Source: an uncultured Actinomycetes bacterium (GTDB lineage Bacteria; Actinomycetota; Thermoleophilia; Solirubrobacterales; Solirubrobacteraceae). From it: a DNA stretch of 7,273 bases. Shown in pieces: positions 5,700 through 7,273 of this stretch. The notes below the pieces were generated by a model. It saw only the letters and a list, made by a program, of their open reading frames with translations. It did not search any database and had not been told where the DNA came from. The position numbers and the translations under genes are program-made. The stretch's first letter is position 1. Each line of letters starts with the position of its first letter. The stretch is from contig CALAQT010000173.1 of assembly GCA_937888775.1 (NCBI GenBank), forward strand, positions 1 through 7,273. Reading direction: 5' to 3'.

Positions 5700-7273
5700 T
5701 CAGCTGGCCGAGACATTGCCGTTCGGGGCGAGGGGGAGCGATCGCAGTCGTGGTCCGCCGGCGGCGACGATCGCGTTGGCGATTGCCGGCGCGAGCGCGA
5801 TGATCGGGGTTTCGCCGGCGCCGGCCGAGGGGAGATCGGGCCGGTCGAGCAGGACCGTCTCGATCTCCGGGACGTCGGTGAATCGCGGGACCCGGTAGGC
5901 GTGCAGCGATGCGTTGAGGATGCGTCCGGCGTCGAAGTGGATCGCCTCGAACAGGGCCCCGCCGAGCCCCATCACGGTCGCTCCCTCGATCTGGAGGGCG
6001 ACGTTGTCGGGGTTGACGATCGCGCCGCACTCGTACGCGGTCACGATCCGCTCCACCTGCAGCGTGCGGCCGCCGAGGCGGACCTGCGCACAGGTTGCGA
6101 CGCGTCCGCCCTTCTCGGTTCCGCACGCGATTCCGATGCCCGCGCCGTCACGGGTGTTCCGGCGGAGCCGATCCCAGCCGGCGTGCGCGGCCGCGGCGCG
6201 CAGCACGGCGGCGAGCCGCTCGTCGATGAGGTTGCGCAGCCTCAGCTCAAGCGGATCGAGCGACAGCACGGCAGCGAGCTCATCGATGTGCGACTCCCGC
6301 GCGAAGTGGTTGGCGGTCGCCGCGAGCGCGCGGTACGGGCCCTGCGGGAGCGGCGAGTCGGCGGGCTGAAACGAGACACGCTGGCTCTCGGCCGCGTACG
6401 GGCTGGGGAGACCGGCAGCGCCGGAGTTGACGTTCGCGAACTCCCAGGCGGTGATCGTTCCGTCGCGACGGGCTCCGCTGCGCACGTCGATCACGGCGGC
6501 CGGACGCAGGTAGCTGAAGCGGAACTCCTCCTCGCGAGTGAGCGCCACCTTGACCGGACGGTCGGCCGCCCGAGCGAGCGCCGCGGCGGCGATCGCGATC
6601 TCCTCGGTGTGCTTGGACCCGAACCCACCGCCGAAGTCGGGCACCAGCACGCGCACGGCCGGCTCGGGGATCGCGAGGGCCAGCGCCAGCTCGTGTCGGA
6701 CCGTGTACGGCTGCTGGGTTCCCGTCCGCACCGTCAACCGGCCGTCAACCCATTCGGCCAGCGCGACCCTCGGCTCCAGCGACGCGTGGGCGATGTACGC
6801 CGTCGTGTACGTCTCTGCGAGCCGGACATCCGCCGCCGCGAGCGCCCGATCGACGTCGCCCTGCTCGTCGCACTGCGCCGCCTCCCACCCCACCCGATCG
6901 ATCGGATGCGCGCGCAAGTACTGGGCGAGATCCGGTTCGGAGGGTTGCGGTGGGGCGCTCCACTCGGCCTCGACCGCGGCCAGGGCTCGCGCTGCGGTCG
7001 GCGCGTCGGACGCGGCGACCGCCACGACGCCGGCTTCGTGCACGGCCGTCACGCCGTCGATCGCCTGCGCCGGAGCGAGGTCGATGCTCACCAGGCTGGC
7101 GCCGTAGGCCGGCGCTCGCAGCACCCGTCCGTGCAGCATCCCGGGACGCGCGAGGTCTGACGGGAAGCGATGCGCTCCCGTCACCAGCGCGGTGGCGGTC
7201 ACGCGCGCGGTCGGTCGGCCCGCCGAGCGCCAGCGCTCGGGCGCGCGCGGCTGTGCGCCTGGCGGCACGAGCT
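5700..7273 (-). CDS. Molybdopterin-binding large subunit, xanthine dehydrogenase/isoquinoline oxidoreductase type (5' end outside window)
   Basis: This is the C-terminal ~522 residues of a molybdenum hydroxylase large subunit, which binds the molybdopterin-cytosine-dinucleotide Mo centre and hydroxylates a substrate with electrons passed to a 2Fe-2S partner. Counting from GTG 7268, the visible pieces are a hammerhead-like domain (FVTG-type ALVTGAHRFPSD, RPGMLHGRVLRAP, 28-53), HASLEP (161-166), GGGFGSKH (213-220), QGPYRA (309-314), ECGAIVNPDNV (413-423) and GAGETP (483-488), whose Glu486 sits at the position of the family's catalytic base. The CO-dehydrogenase loop AYxCSFR is absent, so this is not a true CoxL. 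The frame stays open to the window edge. Relatives with this layout carry another N-terminal Mo-binding domain, so GTG 7268 is probably internal. Aldehyde, purine and N-heterocycle substrates are all possible. It appears to be the first gene read here of the minus-strand unit. Confidence 0.88.
   Translation of the reverse strand, partial: LVPPGAQPRAPERWRSAGRPTARVTATALVTGAHRFPSDLARPGMLHGRVLRAPAYGASLVSIDLAPAQAIDGVTAVHEAGVVAVAASDAPTAARALAAVEAEWSAPPQPSEPDLAQYLRAHPIDRVGWEAAQCDEQGDVDRALAAADVRLAETYTTAYIAHASLEPRVALAEWVDGRLTVRTGTQQPYTVRHELALALAIPEPAVRVLVPDFGGGFGSKHTEEIAIAAAALARAADRPVKVALTREEEFRFSYLRPAAVIDVRSGARRDGTITAWEFANVNSGAAGLPSPYAAESQRVSFQPADSPLPQGPYRALAATANHFARESHIDELAAVLSLDPLELRLRNLIDERLAAVLRAAAAHAGWDRLRRNTRDGAGIGIACGTEKGGRVATCAQVRLGGRTLQVERIVTAYECGAIVNPDNVALQIEGATVMGLGGALFEAIHFDAGRILNASLHAYRVPRFTDVPEIETVLLDRPDLPSAGAGETPIIALAPAIANAIVAAGGPRLRSLPLAPNGNVSAS

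Noticed and set aside
5675..5710. G/C-rich hairpin around the hydroxylase stop as a terminator
   Set aside because: There is no T-run after it on the minus strand, and the next gene follows within 42 bases. It may be only G+C-rich chance pairing.
5207..6126. Upstream extension of the exporter A C-terminal frame as one 733-residue protein
   Set aside because: Residues before GAALSPLL are Arg-rich antisense-like sequence. The true N-terminus (from ATG 5657) lies in another frame and is joined by a one-base correction.
5190..7160. Open frame of 656 codons on the + strand
   Set aside because: It is the antisense shadow of the molybdenum hydroxylase and exporter A; the Asp/Arg/Glu/His-rich, low-complexity translation has no fold signature.
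5700..7273. Form I CO dehydrogenase large subunit (CoxL), with the SRPBCC gene as CoxG
   Set aside because: The diagnostic AYxCSFR loop is not present. The SRPBCC remnant does not resemble CoxG at its start, and it lies on the other strand next to a different transporter.

Overview
The window is uniformly G+C-rich DNA with GTG starts and ATGA gene overlaps. The protein style suggests a high-GC actinobacterium. A Thermoleophilia/Solirubrobacterales-like lineage is my best guess from the flavour of the SRPBCC and molybdenum-hydroxylase proteins. That is inference; no marker gene is present.

Layout, left to right. (1) Bases 1-856 hold no gene I can recognise, but they contain a pair of similar short hairpins at 331-404. 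(2) A compact two-gene ABC transporter on the + strand (ATPase 857-1510, six-helix permease 1507-2190) is joined by an ATGA overlap and looks intact. (3) Immediately downstream lies a small SRPBCC (START-like) gene, 2220-2596, broken by a one-base insertion and with a damaged start. (4) A decayed IS110-family insertion sequence follows. It has a possible bridge-RNA region (2666-2803), the N-terminal DEDD half of the transposase (2837-3301), then an internal deletion, then a piece of the C-terminal domain (3301 to about 3432). (5) The element stops abruptly against a minus-strand gene, the second subunit of a heterodimeric ABC exporter, which keeps only about its first 170 residues (3928 down to about 3420). 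(6) The first exporter subunit (5657-3925, minus) is full length apart from a single-base frameshift. (7) The right edge carries the C-terminal ~520 residues of a molybdopterin-binding large subunit of the xanthine dehydrogenase/isoquinoline oxidoreductase type (minus, runs off the window).

How it fits together: the minus-strand genes appear to form one transcription unit (molybdenum hydroxylase, then exporter subunit A, then subunit B, with a 42-base gap and an ATGA overlap). Subunit A has the residues of a non-catalytic ('degenerate') nucleotide-binding domain (Asp after Walker B, Gln in the H-loop). It therefore depends on subunit B for ATP hydrolysis, and B is the gene that lost its 3' end at the IS110 junction. 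As sequenced, the exporter should be non-functional.

Three conserved proteins each show a one-base indel at a short G/C run. Either this is a decaying region or the read/assembly has indel errors, and this should be settled before calling any of them pseudogenes. I see no clearly new biological system. The most interesting items are the candidate IS110 bridge-RNA region and the IS110/exporter junction.
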